From NCBI GenBank assembly GCA_037127255.1, contig JBANSL010000010.1, positions 33,830,120-33,894,119 of the forward strand: a DNA stretch of 64,000 nt, read 5' to 3'. Below the pieces are notes generated by a model, which was not told where the DNA came from, searched no databases, and worked only from the letters and a program-made list of their open reading frames with translations. The position numbers were made by a program, and so were the translations under genes. Of the stretch, positions 20,783-32,210 are shown one piece after another (position 1 is the first letter of the stretch; each line of letters opens with the position of its first letter). The stretch comes from Persicaria tinctoria. Taxonomy: Eukaryota > Streptophyta > Magnoliopsida > Caryophyllales > Polygonaceae.

Positions 20783-22049
20783 GGGTAAACTACATAAAAC
20801 CACCCCTTAAATAAGTCACATTGCTCTAAATCACCTCTTATATCTGAAATTGCAGAAAACCACCCATTAAAAACAAATTGTTAACGAAAAGCCACCCATT
20901 ACCTTAACTCCGTTTACTTTCCGTTAAAATAATTGAAATTACAATTTCACCCCCTAGAAATCGTAGCCTTCAAGGAGAAAGAGAAATGGAGGTCGATCCG
21001 TCGTCTCAGATCAAGGAGGAAGAGAGGTCGGGACGCCGGAGAAATCACTAGGAAGGATGAGACCTTCGATCAAGGAGGAAGAGAGGTCGCTTCCTCTTCG
21101 ATCTAGATCTGGGTCTGGATTTAGGCCACGTTTGGAAGCGACCTTGGATTGGAGACGACTTTGGATCGAGATCTGGAGGAGCAGTTGCAAGTTGGGGAGG
21201 AAGGAGGAGGTCGGGACAGTTGAGGGAGGAGGTCTCTACAACCCATCGTCGACGCCCCATCGCCCGACAACCTCGCCAATCTCTGCAGCCCCACAACAAC
21301 AAATCCACCTCCTCCCCGGATTCCCACACCTTCATCCCCCACCCGTTGCCGGATCGAGGCTCTCCGGAGCCCTGCCCGCCTCGCCCGGACCTCTGCAACA
21401 ACCCGAGCCCCAGCCTTCTCCTCAGATCCACACCATTCTCCCTGTGTGTGTGACCCCGTACCAAACCCCATCAGTATCACCCACCCACATTTAATTATTT
21501 AATTTTCAGAAAGTATGTAGAAAAAAAATTCTATTTTATTTACATTTTTTTAGTTATTTAGTAATTAAATAGCTAATGAAAATATAAAATTTTCTCCAGA
21601 AAGAAAAAAATACATGTTTCATTTATTTTTAAATCGTAAATACTAAATAAAATTTGCTCACAAAAAAAAATAAAAAATATGCACTTTATTTTGTAAAAAA
21701 ATAATTGAATCAAATAATTTTGATCAATAAAATAAAACATCATAAAAAATAAAACATTTTTTCTAAAAATAGAGATTGATATTTAAATTGAATGGATTAT
21801 ATTCAATAAAAAAATTGTTAAAAAAAACTATTTTTAGGGGAAAAAACTCTAATACTAACAAAGATAAGGGTATAATGGTAATCTAACATAATTTTATCAA
21901 CTACTTAACATTTACCTAACGGAATAGTGAAAACGGGTGGCTTTTGGTTAACGGTTTGTGTTTAATGGGTGGTTTTCTGCAATTTTATATATAAGGGGTG
22001 GTTTAGTGCAATGTGGCATATTTTAAGGGTGGTTTTATGCAGTTTACCC
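20783..22049. mobile_element. Non-autonomous Mutator-like element (candidate Pack-MULE)
   Basis: Long terminal inverted repeats of about 120 bp: GGGTAAACTACATAAAACCA at the left, and AGTTTACCC at 22041-22049 as its reverse complement on the right. The arms agree at roughly 85% by eye, including the CAGAAAACCACCCATTAAA block. It is flanked by a perfect 9-bp direct repeat TTTTTATAA (20774-20782 and 22050-22058), the length typical of Mutator superfamily insertions. No transposase is present. The interior holds a GC-rich 0.45-kb segment between AT-rich arms. Confidence 0.88.
21048..21494. other. GC-rich cargo inside the Mutator-like element
   Basis: Base composition changes abruptly from the AT-rich arms. 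Open frames exist on both strands (21057-21494 plus, 21048-21464 minus) but are low-complexity (R/P/S/G-rich) with no recognisable domain. A segment ATCAAGGAGGAAGAGAGGTC occurs twice (21010 and 21068). It may be captured gene sequence, for example a 5' UTR and N-terminus, but the source is not identifiable. Confidence 0.5.
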
Positions 22050-22052
22050 TTT

Positions 22053-22365
22053 TTATAATTAGGGTTAGTCTTTCAATTTTAAACCCAAAATCACTTCTAA
22101 CAAATTCTCATCGATTAGGATTAAATCACCAAACAAAATCAGAAATTAATCAAACAATACTAAGAAGTAAGAACGAGTCTATTTTCGCATCGCTGGGATC
22201 ACCCCGACCCTAGAACAAGAGATCTAGCCACTCATGGAAAAGTACATGCTTGATTCAATCAAATTCGGCAAGACAAACATAGAACAACGGAGATAGAAAC
22301 GGAAATTACCGGAATTTGATATATCGAACAAGTTTTTCTTTCCAAAAATCTCTAGTCTCCCAAAT
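22053..22365 (+). repeat. Segmental duplicate block A, copy 1
   Basis: Near-identical to 25341-25640 in the same orientation: TTAGGGTTAGTCTTTCAATT through GAACAAGTTTTTCTTTCC and AAATCTCTAGTCTCC, with a few substitutions and small indels. No coding function seen. Confidence 0.9.
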
Positions 22366-22654
22366 ATTATTATAGATATAATATTTTAAAATACCATTTA
22401 ATAAAACACCCTTATAGAGTATTCCTAAATCCTTTATGAAATAATTCCAACCCATTTGTATTCGATAAAACCAACCCTTTAGAAATCTTATGAAATAATA
22501 TTTTATCTTTTAAATCCTCAAATAATATTATAATATTTTAAATACCGCTAACTAGTTAAATAAATTAACGGATAAATCCGAACCGAACCGATAATATAAA
22601 TCCCAACCGGTTAAATGATAATCAAATTATACAAATTGGCAAGGGGCCCCACAT
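22366..22654. other. AT-rich spacer between duplicate blocks
   Basis: Absent from the second copy, which has about 2.6 kb of other sequence here. Confidence 0.5.
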
Positions 22655-22925
22655 GACGTGGTTCGATTTGCCTCTCTGCCTCTTTTACTCCCATTTCTCT
22701 CCTAATTTAGGGTTTTTTCCTATGCTTTTTGCTCGATTTGGCTGGTTTTTGATCCGTTTGGTTTGGAATTTATTTTCTAGGCATTTTCTAAAACATCTTC
22801 CTGAGGCGGTTGAGAACGAGCAAACAGGTCAGGCCTCATTTTTTCGTTTTTGGCTCCTTTTCATTTATACAGGTAAGTTGCTCATGAACATTCATGGCTC
22901 CTTTTCATTTATACAGACTCCAATT
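22655..22925 (+). repeat. Segmental duplicate block B, copy 1
   Basis: Near-identical to 28200-28455 (GACGTGGTTCGATTTGCCTC through GGCGGTTGAGAACGAGC and TACAGGTAAGTTGCTCATGA). It contains AGGGTTTTTTCC and pyrimidine-rich sequence like a plant 5' UTR plus intron. Open frames across it are probably chance. Confidence 0.88.
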
Positions 22926-23549
22926 CGCCTTCTCCACCAAACTCTTTCACTTTCACGCTCTTCAGGTAACAACCTCAATTTCGATTTCAATTTCGATTTG
23001 CAACAACCTTGTTATCATCAATTTCGCATTTACTTGTTTGGGTTTTTTTATTTGGCCGCTTTTAGGGTTTTGTGAAACGTCCCCAATTTATTCTTCGTGT
23101 AATTGTTGTTCTTGTGTCAGTCATCTGTGAATGGCTGCGTGTAATGGCTTGTTTGAGTATGAGGAATGGTCTGAATAACTTTTTAATTATAGTTTGTTTA
23201 CGATTTGTTGAATTACTCAGTTTCTCATCTCCACCTTCAGCCTTGAGGCTCTTTGATTGTTCTTGCTTCACTCTTATTCAATTTCAAGGATTGAAGTTCG
23301 AGAATTAAGAGGGTTTCAACCCTTTTGTTTAGGCATCCAGAATTTTTTTTGAGTTGTGGGTGTTAGGGATATCATCTTTGGCCAGAGTTTGATCTGTGTG
23401 TGAGTGTCTGTGTGATTGAGCTGATATTATCTTAGATTTTAGATCTAATATGTCAGAATTAATTATCTGACTAATGATTCTGTAGTGAAAGGTGAAATGA
23501 TTCATATTCATATTCCAGCCATTTCTTTTTCTTTTTCTACAAATTTCAG
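22926..23549. other. Intron-like spacer before the DEG1 exons
   Basis: T-rich, no recognised exon. Could be the first part of a truncated gene leading into the DEG1 piece. Confidence 0.35.
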
Positions 23550-23876
23550 GTTAGCGGAATTGTGCAACAGCCGAAGTTTGGTAAAGTTACAAGACCAATT
23601 TTAGGGATCAAATTTGCACCTGATCAATCTGTCGGGCAACTGGGTGTAAGTGGAGTGCTTGTGCTAGATGCTCCCCCTAACGGTCGAGCTAGGAAAGCAT
23701 TAAGACTCGACAACTCTTGTTTGATGACTCTTTTCTTGTTGTATTTGATTAGCAGATTGGGTAACTAGGATGTGATTCTGTAGGGTCTGCTGCTGCCAAC
23801 TGAACGTGACGGATACAAAAGACTTGTTTTAGGGGATATTATAACATATGTAAATGGGAAAAATGTTACAAATGGG
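23550..23876 (+). pseudogene. DEG1 (DegP-like chloroplast protease), PDZ exons
   Basis: Two exons of DEG1, the thylakoid-lumen serine protease that degrades damaged photosystem II proteins. Exon 23550-23700 reads VSGIVQQPKFGKVTRPILGI and then KFAPDQSVGQLGVSGVLVLD. Exon 23784-23876 reads GLLLPTERDGYKRLVLGDII and then TYVNGKNVTNG. These make up the start of the PDZ domain. The protease domain with its His-Asp-Ser triad, the transit peptide and the rest of PDZ are absent. The donor after the first exon appears lost (GCATTAAG where a GT is expected). This is a fragment, not a working gene. Confidence 0.88.
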
Positions 23877-24199
23877 TGAAGAGGAGTATTGCATTGATAA
23901 TTTATAATTTTGGTTTCATAGCCCGACCTTGTTGTTGCCTTGTTGGGCTATAAAGACATGTATTTTTTCTCTTCTATCTAGGAATTTATAGTCCCGATCA
24001 AGTATGACCGGATTGGAAAGTCATGCATCAAATAGAATAGGCTTATTGTTTTCATTCATTTATTGATACCCATTTTGGTAATTTTAACATTTAATCTCAA
24101 AAAAGCTTGGATAATCAATAGTCATGCCAAACAAGATGTTCAATTTTAAGCTAGATTATAATCTTAAGCTAGATTAAAAAAATGTGTATGTCCAACATG
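23877..24199. other. Spacer
   Basis: No feature recognised. Confidence 0.35.
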
Positions 24200-24437
24200 C
24201 CCTTAATTAAAATTTGACGTTTTACTATTCACGCACGTATTTTTAGGTGTTAAAAACTTAAAAAAATACGGAGTATTAATATGTTTTAATAATTTTTTAA
24301 AATAATATCATACGTATTACTATTAAGTATAAATTTATAAAAACAAATGTAAAAAAAAAAGTTAATATTTTATATAGTTTTTATCGTTCTAAAAAAACGT
24401 GAATGAATAGTAAACGACAGTTTTAATTAAGAGGGAT
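24200..24437. mobile_element. Unclassified MITE with ~40-bp inverted ends
   Basis: Left CCTTAATTAAAATTTGACGT then TTTACTATTCACGCACG, right CGTGAATGAATAGTAAACGA then CAGTTTTAATTAAGAG. The two are reverse complements over about 35-40 bases with a few mismatches, around an AT-rich partly self-complementary core. The superfamily is uncertain because the target duplication cannot be fixed. Confidence 0.6.
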
Positions 24438-25340
24438 TATGTATTATCTTGTAACGTGGGCTCGCTGTATATTCATATCGTATGGACTAAAAATACGATA
24501 AAATTTGAGTCCCTAACTTAAAATATGAGGAAAAAAATATCGATATATCTTGTTTAATTAGTTAAAATGTAGTTTTCTCCTCCTAATATAAACCACTTAT
24601 ACAAAATTAATTATATTTTTTAATACTCACGTAGTACTCCGATAAATAAAATGTCATTTTAGATTTATGAAAATTTAATACTCAAATGATTACATATATA
24701 AGGGTGTGTTTGAATTCCAATCTATTTATGTTTATAAACACTTCCTTTTAATTATAACTCAATTAATTTTTAAACTCTTTTTGGATAACCACCGATGAGA
24801 AAGTGTTTATATTAAAAGCGTTTATTTAGATTATACCCCAATTTCCATCCCTTTCACAGCAGGTTGGCTACAGACCTTCAATTTACAAGACCTTCAACAA
24901 GTCGGTGATGGGGGATCTTGGCGTAGCAAGCGCCCGAGCTTAGGCCGTCGCGATATTGGAAGAGCTATGTGAAGGCCTTGTAGAATTGAGAGCGTAGACG
25001 CCGGATGGATATGAGAGGATAAAATCAATCCTCGCCGCCTCCTTCTGTTCCCGTATTCATTAAATCTCATTGTCTCTCTCACTGATCTGGAACTTTTGAG
25101 CCCTTGTTCATCACTTGTGACTCAGATGGTTCAGGAGATGTATTAAGTAATTATGTTTTTGTTCTTATCCAAACACGGATTGTGTTTTACCACCAAATAA
25201 TTGTTTAGCCAATGATGGATTTCGCGCCACGGAATGAATCAAAGAACTGAATACGTTTCCAATACCGACAGCAGCTCCCGCTACTATTGGTTATCATTAT
25301 AATTAACTTTTACAAATAATACAAGTACGTATTTTGCTTA
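24438..25340. other. AT-rich spacer with a GC-richer island
   Basis: The island at about 24850-25090 has no recognisable protein on either strand. Confidence 0.4.
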
Positions 25341-25640
25341 TAATTAGGGTTAGTCTTTCAATTTCAAACCCAAAATCAGTTATAACAAATTCTCATCGAT
25401 TAGGATTAAATCACCAAACAAAATCAGAAATTAATCAAACAATACTAAGAACGAGTCTATTTTCGCATCGCCGGGATCACCCCGACCCTAGAACAAGAGA
25501 TCTAGCCACTCATGGAAAAGTACATGCTTGATTCAATCAAATTCGGCAAGACAAACATAGAACAACGGAGATAGAAACGGAAATTACCGGAATTTGATAT
25601 ATCGAACAAGTTTTTCTTTCCAAAAATCTCTAGTCTCCAA
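25341..25640 (+). repeat. Segmental duplicate block A, copy 2
   Basis: See 22053-22365. The homology ends at AGTCTCC, where unrelated LTR sequence begins. Confidence 0.9.
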
Positions 25641-26231
25641 AGCTCTCAAAAGCTCCCCCCCCCCCCATGTCAGATTTTCGGCCCCAACTGATCTCCAAAA
25701 CTCCCAACCTTTCGAATCCCCTTTTGTTTAGAAAAGAAAACGAATTTAATTCGAAACACAGGAAACACTCGCCCGAGTGGTTTCTGCACTCGGTCGAGTG
25801 GACTCTGAAAAGAAGTGCCTATAAAGCACTCGACCAGAGTGAGTCTCGAGTGGTTTCTGCACTCGGTCGAGTGCCTTCTGGCTTGGTCATCTTGACTTCA
25901 CTCTGGCACCACTCGACTGAGTGGTTTCTAGAGCTTAACTTTGCCGAGCTTGCTTCGCTTCTTTTGGCACGTTTCCTTGATCCCGTGCCTCCTAGCTCAT
26001 CTTTGACGACTTTTTAGCGTAGCGAAGATCATAGAGCCACCTCTTTCTCTTTAATCTCTTGAATCGACACTAAAACCGCTCCGCAACGCCTGAAATCATA
26101 ACAACCGGGCGGTAGACACCGATTCCACCAAACTAAACCAAAAAGAGCCACAAATATGTATAATACTTAACTCAAAAGCCCTAAGCCTGATGCAAACATG
26201 CCCTATAATCATCGCTAGATAGATGCTGTCA
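25641..26231 (-). mobile_element. Ty3/gypsy LTR fragment (minus strand)
   Basis: Its right end TGCTGTCA at 26231 is followed by AAATACCCCACACTTAACCT, which on the minus strand is a purine-rich GTGTGGGGTATTT tract next to an LTR start TGACAGC, the usual 3' PPT/LTR junction of Athila/Tat elements. The fragment carries several copies of a palindromic word close to CACTCGGTCGAGTG (25760-25920). The left end is truncated at the block A boundary. Confidence 0.65.
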
Positions 26232-27060
26232 AAATACCCCACACTTAACCTTGCTTGTCCCCAAGCAAGACTAAGACAATAATCACAAAATAGCATCTAT
26301 TAACGCAAAATATTCGATGAATACCGTCCTAGCATATCATAGCCAACAACCAAAGTTCAACTAGCTCATCAATTTCCAAACCCTCAATGCATTTCGCTCA
26401 AATCTCAACCTCAAAATTCATCATCCACAGAGCTTGAAAATCGTCAACAAAATCGCCGGTTGAATTTATGCACACAATAAAATCATGAGGGCTTTATAGG
26501 ATTATGATGGGGATAAGGTAAAAACAGTTAGGTATGGAAAATTGCAGGCCATGTGGTGCTAAAATCCCGGAAAGAGGATCATGCAAGAACAACCGGAAAA
26601 ACACCAACTTCAAAGAATCAAACTCATACCAATCCACCAAAAAAACTCCATCACAACAACTTTTTTCATCTTCACTTTTGTCAACCACTTCAAAAAATTC
26701 TTTTTTTTTTCTTTTCAATATTTTTTTTCAAGAATTTTTTTTCCTTCACCCTCTAGTCTCGACACCGTTTTACGTGAATACAAACATTTGTAATGAATGC
26801 ACCCGGTTACTAAGTGTCTTGACCATCTCACTTTACATTGCTTTCTCCTTGTGTGAATTTTATTCTCCACAAGCAGGCCGGATCGGTTACTAACCGGATT
26901 TTTTCTTTATTGACTTTTGCACAAGAGTGAATTTTATCCTCCTCTTATCCCAAAACTTTTTCTTTCTCTTTTTTTTTTCAATCACAAGCAAGAGAAATCA
27001 TCTCATACTTGAAGCACATCCACACAACAAAACACACTATCATGACCCAAAATCTCGGAC
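26232..27060 (-). mobile_element. 3' untranslated remnant of an Athila/Tat-like element
   Basis: Minus-strand sequence upstream of the LTR: CTTGCTTGGGGACAAGCAAG next to the PPT, and further in the GAGGATAAAATTCACTC and AACCGG words also seen near 61740-61830 in another gypsy element. Non-coding; open frames at 26494-26893 are low-complexity. Truncated by the CACTA-like end at 27064. Confidence 0.55.
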
Positions 27061-27063
27061 TGG

Positions 27064-27300
27064 CACTACTACATTTCAAGCCCTAATGTAACATTTTTTT
27101 CTGTAACATTTGTATAAAATGTTACCATTAGTATCTATTGTAACATATTTTAAACTCTATTAACAAATTGTTACATTAGCACAAAATATGTTACATTGGG
27201 ATGTAACATTATTTAAAATAATGTAACACTTTTGTATATGCAACACATTTTGCATTATATTGTAACACTATTTAAAATGATGGCTTTTATTTATTATTAA
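27064..27300. mobile_element. CACTA-like terminus with subterminal repeats
   Basis: Begins CACTACTACATTTCAAGCCC and then carries about eight copies of TGTAACA or its complement TGTTACA within 200 bp, the arrangement of a CACTA terminal and subterminal region. No matching right end (…GTAGTG) was found nearby, so it is either truncated or extends into 27300-28100. Confidence 0.6.
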
Positions 27301-28199
27301 TATTGAAAACCAAATTAATTACAATTTAAATCACAGAAAATGAAAGACTACATGTAAGAAAAATGTAAAAGATAACTTAAATTCAATTACAAGGGTACTA
27401 TTAAATAATGCATCAAAAGTTAAATTTTATAACATTTTTACTCCTTAATAATAATTAAAAAAACACATGTTTAAATTTATTTATAAAAAGTTATGTTTGC
27501 TATAAATAATATCATCTTATAATACGATGTATGTTTTTATAATATTTTTTTTTAATTAATTAAGTAAGTAGGTAAGGGTATTTATGTACGAAAATATCAT
27601 TCACAAATTATTATTATGATTATTATTATTATATATGGCCGGAAAAAAATGATAATTAATGTATTTTCATGTAAAAAAAATCAAAAAACAATTTTTTAAA
27701 TAAAAGAAAGAAAAAGAAACATACCGGAGTATTATTGTATTCAATTTTTTTTTTGCAAATTGTTAGTGTGTCCAAAAAAATTTTGATTTGTGTTTGGCGG
27801 TATAATTCCCGGCTTGTGAAAGTTTGAGTGCATCTTTGACTCTTTTCACTAGTCTGTTTTCTAAACCTAAAAAAACCCACCGCCCACCGCGTTTCCTCAC
27901 ATCCCTCTCTCTCCTCCTCGACGCTTCAACGAACGGCGGCTGGCTCCTGAGAGTGATAGACGAAGCTCTCAGTCCAGATTGATCCCTCCCTCTCCACAGA
28001 GAAGTCGCCTCTCCACATATTCCTCTCACTTCTCTCTATAGATCCCTCTTACCCTGAATTGATAAAAATTCGAAGGGAAATCTAATAGCGGCTGCTTCCT
28101 TCTTCGGTTTGTTCCACCATGGTAAACAATCTCATCTCGTTTTCATATTCATCTACATACCTTCTCTTCTATTGATGTGATTCTTTTCATGCTCGTGCA
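27301..28199. other. AT-rich spacer ending in a promoter/first-exon-like piece
   Basis: 27301-27840 is AT-rich. From 27880 the sequence becomes CT-rich (CCTCTCTCTCCTCCTCGACG), like a plant 5' UTR, and reaches CCACCATGGTAAACAATCTC at 28115-28134, in which an ATG is followed directly by a splice-donor-like GTAAAC. This is a common layout for plant ribosomal-protein-type genes, but no following exon was found. Confidence 0.4.
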
Positions 28200-28455
28200 T
28201 TGACGTGGTTCGATTTGCCTCTCCGCCCCTCTGCCTCTTTTACTCCCATTTCTCTCCTAATTTAGGGTTTTTTTCCTATGCTTTTTGCTCGATTTGGCTG
28301 GTTTTTGACCCGTTTGGTTTGGAATTTATTTTCTAGGCATTTTCTAAAACATCTTCCTGAGGCGGTTGAGAACGAGCAAACAGGTCAGGCCTCATTTTTT
28401 CATTTTTGGCTCATTTTCATTTATACAGGTAAGTTGCTCATGAACATTCATGGTT
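28200..28455 (+). repeat. Segmental duplicate block B, copy 2
   Basis: See 22655-22925. Confidence 0.88.
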
Positions 28456-28996
28456 CCTCTTTCTTTTGAGTTCAAGATATATGGTGCATCAATCTGTTTA
28501 CAGGATAAGTGTTCTAGAATTTGGTTTTGATTTGGGGGGTTAGGCTATGAATTATGATTTTGGATTTGTTGGTGAGGCCACGAATTCAGGCTTTCGATTT
28601 GAGTCTGTAGGGTTTGAAATAGGGTTATTTTGATATAGATTTTGATTCGTAATTGATTTAAATTTGCGTAATTTTTCACTTCATGCCTAAATTCTTGGTT
28701 TTATTGCTTTGTTCAATATTCCATGAATGCGTGGCTTTGCTAAATTTAAGAATATACCATAAGAGCTTGCTAGATTTTTTTTTCTCTGGAATAGGTGGCT
28801 TTTGAATAGAAGAACTTGCAAAGTTGCAATAAGATTATAAGAGTTTGAATTTCGATGACCTATGTTCATCCATTTGCATAGTCTATTGTGTTTCCCTTCT
28901 CACTAGCTTCGTTGAATGAAATTCATTAAGAAAATTGCAAGGGATTCCTCTGAAATTCAAATAGCAAGTGCAGTCTTTGCATTTTCTGATTGACCT
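28456..28996. other. Intron-like spacer, host flank of the Sirevirus
   Basis: T-rich; continues after the insertion at 53008. No exon recognised. Confidence 0.4.
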
Positions 28997-30032
28997 TGAA
29001 GGTTCGATAATATAAAACTAAGTAAAATAGAAATACTCTAGTAGGGGGGTTGAATAGAGTATGCCGGTTTTTCGCAGATAGTCTCAAGACTTTTGAAGCT
29101 CGTGCAAAACCCTTTGAGATTAGACTAAGCCTTTTCTCTGAAAACCTGAATCACAAAGTTAAACAATTCGAACCAAGTGCGGAAATAAGGTAAAACAATA
29201 AAGTAAAGAACTCGATGAGTTGTTTACGAGGTTCGGCACGAACTTGGCCTACGTCCCCGCCTAGGGTTCTTCCACAACCCTAGGATTCAACCGGCTTTAT
29301 TGATTCACAAAGCTTAGGATCCTAATAGCTCACCGAGAAGCCTCTCTCCTATACAATTGCAATCTAGTCAACTCACGTTCCCTTGGAGTCCTAGACCAAT
29401 CTAGAAGAGCCCCACCTCTCTCAGCTATCTAGTACAATCCTCTTACTCTCGAGAATCAAAAGCCTAGTGTTCACTTCCTGAGTTACAAACTCTCGAGTAT
29501 AACACTATAAAAGAATATATCCTATAAGCTCACTGTGTAACTCTCAAATGCTTTGAAATGAAATAACAGACTCTTAGGACAAGAAGAGAGCACACGAAGA
29601 CAGATTTCTCTTGAAGGCTTGGAGTGTATGAAAGGCTCGTGTTCAATGAATGTGTGTACTCTGTCTTCTTCTTCCTTCTTCTTTATATTGAGACAAATCG
29701 GCGCCAAGGATCTTCTCCAACGGCTAAACAAGATCATGGCCAAGGCTGGATCTTCTATCTTTGGAAACTTCAAGTCCACAATCTTTTCCGATTTGAATCT
29801 TCTCAACACGCATTACAAGGAAGGAAATAATTCAAAAATACTTCCTGAAAGGTTAGTTACATATATATATAATATAATGGAAGTATATAATAAAATAATA
29901 TTCGAACAATATAACAGATAGAACAGGTTTTGTATTTCATCAACGCTGTTAAAGCTCCAAGACCTTTGACACATACAAGCTGTCAAGGCCTTTGAAACTT
30001 ATTCCTATTTTCATCAAGGGAGGGAGTTATCA
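28997..30032 (-). repeat. Sirevirus 3' LTR (1036 bp)
   Basis: Begins TGAAGGTTCGATAATATAAA and ends GGGAGGGAGTTATCA on the plus strand. On the minus strand it follows the PPT at 30033-30044. It is uninterrupted and serves as reference for the other LTR. Confidence 0.92.
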
Positions 30033-30044
30033 ATCTCCCCCTTG
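30033..30044 (-). promoter_or_regulatory. Sirevirus polypurine tract
   Basis: On the minus strand AAGGGGGAGAT immediately precedes the 3' LTR start TGATAACTCC. This primes plus-strand DNA synthesis. Similar tracts recur at 39453-39465 and 41743-41750. Confidence 0.8.
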
Positions 30045-30118
30045 ATGAAAGACAAAACCTGTGCATCCCTGCAACTTAGTCAAGCATAAATAATATAAGT
30101 GAAATCGGACTAAGTACC

Positions 30119-32210
30119 TGTTGTAAGGAGAAATCGAGTATGAAATATAATGAAATAGATCAAACCAGACTTAGGCCTCAGCAAATAAATACAAGACTCC
30201 TCCAATGCAGTAAGAGAAAGTCAGGATCGAATCCACGAGGAAGCACGTCAGCAGTTCTCAGGTAGCTGTAAATCTCACAGACAGCAGCAGAAAAGACAGA
30301 AACACAAGCAGAAGCAGAAACAGAAAGAAAACCGGGCAAGGGCAACTAAAATAAAAGCAAATAACAAGTAAAAACAGAAAGCAAAGCAAAGGAAATAAAG
30401 AACAAAGCAAAACAGAAGCAAAGCAAAAACTAAAAGCAAGGACACGGAAGCTACTCGACCTCGAGTAGCTGTCCTCTATCTCGACAAGAGCAGTAACAGA
30501 AAACAGAAAACAAAGCAAAGGTGATCAACTCGACAAAGACCAGGCAACTCGATCTCGACCACAAGCTTGTCGAGATCGACAAAGGGTACTCGACAGAAAG
30601 TAAGAAATCGATAAAAGACAGAAGAAACCAACTCGACACAGACAAAACCCCACTCGATCTCGACTAGATGCAACTCGAGATCGACGAAAGACTCCTCTAT
30701 GTCGACTAGAAACAATCAAAGACAGAAACTTAAATTTGCAGAATTTGAAGACAAAACTCAGAAATTCGATAAAATAAATCAATATATTAAAAGACCTCCA
30801 AGGCTAGGGTTTCAACACCACAACGATAACCATGCAAAACAACACATAAAGGCATAAAAGATCATGCTTTCCATCAAATAACTTTCGTCATTAACAAATA
30901 GGCATATAGAGGCTTTCGCATAAACCCTAATTGTTACTAACCCTTTTTCACATAATTAATCCAAGTTGCATTAAGATCACTTTCGCTTCAATAATACAAA
31001 CAAGGATCACCTTCAACTCTCGCGAAAGAATCATGCTCTTAGGGATAGAAGACAAATCGCATAAAAATCTGACCTTTATCGCATCGCCTCACATGGCCAC
31101 CGTCGGGCTCACCCCAGCCCCAGAAGTGGGTGGACTACTCACTCCTCATTGCAATAACAGACATTGAATTGATGAAAGAAACTTGCATTAACTATATTCA
31201 AAGCCTTTTACAATTCTGGCAATCAACTTTCGTTGTAAGCCAAAACCCTAAAAACCTCAGAACTCCTAAACTACTCTACTTGAATGTAATTGTGTCTCTG
31301 AAAATTGAATGAATAAAACTGAGCCCCATGGGCTTTATTTATAGCTATCCTTCCCTAGCTATTCTAGGAAAAGATCTTTTATCTATATCTAAATTCTATC
31401 TAAAAAGCCTTAATGATAAATAAATGTTTAATGGAAATAATTCCATAAGGAAAGAGATAAAACTAATGTAGGAAAGTCTTCATGATGTTGATATATCGCC
31501 TTCCATAGATAGAATCGGATAGATCTTGGATAGAATCTTCTTTCTTCGCGACCAAGCAACGTCAATTCTACTCGGACAGGACAAGTCGAGAAGGTTCTGG
31601 AACTGGGCTCTTGTCGACCTCGAGTAGGGCTCGTCGAGGTCGAGTTGACTTGCTCGTCTCGGCTTGCTCTGCTCGATGTGCTCGGACTTGGGTTCACTGG
31701 GCTTCGTCGACCTCGAGTTGGACTAGTCGAGGTCGAGTAGACTGGCTCGGCGACTAGGGTTTCTCGAGCGTCTCTCCTCGATGGGCTTCGGATCTGGACT
31801 CTGGCTCGTCGATCTCGACCAGAGCTTGTCGAGGTCGAGTTGGGTCTGGAGCCTGGGTGGTCTGGCTTCTCGAGCAGGACCTGTCGACTAAGGCTACTCG
31901 GCCAAGCCTTGTCGATGTCGACCAGGCCTACTCGAGATCGAGTAGCCTGGGTCCTTGGCTTGATTTGACCGGTTCCGCTGCTTTGACCTTGGACTTCTGC
32001 AGTGATTTTCCGAGCTTTTCCGACCTTCTGTAGAATTGCCGTAAATGCCTCGATTTCTGCGATTTTAAACAGAAACTGGTGTAGATTCCATAATTTGGCA
32101 AATAAACATAAACTACATAGATTCTATACTATTCTAGCCCATATGAATGTAATGCATACAGAAATCGATATAAAAGTTGCTGTAAAACATGGCAGATTCA
32201 GCTCACAACA
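30119..32210 (-). repeat. Athila-like 3' LTR (2092 bp)
   Basis: TGTTGTAAGGAG...CTCACAACA. Contains two zones (30540-30720 and 31605-31950) dense in GTCGAGNTCGAC-like words. Matches 37217-39308. Confidence 0.93.

Noticed and set aside
22653..23075. 140-codon frame, repeated in part at 28278-28469
   Set aside because: The frame is shared only because the DNA block is duplicated; the content looks like 5'UTR/intron (T-rich, with internal splice-like signals) and has no recognisable domain.
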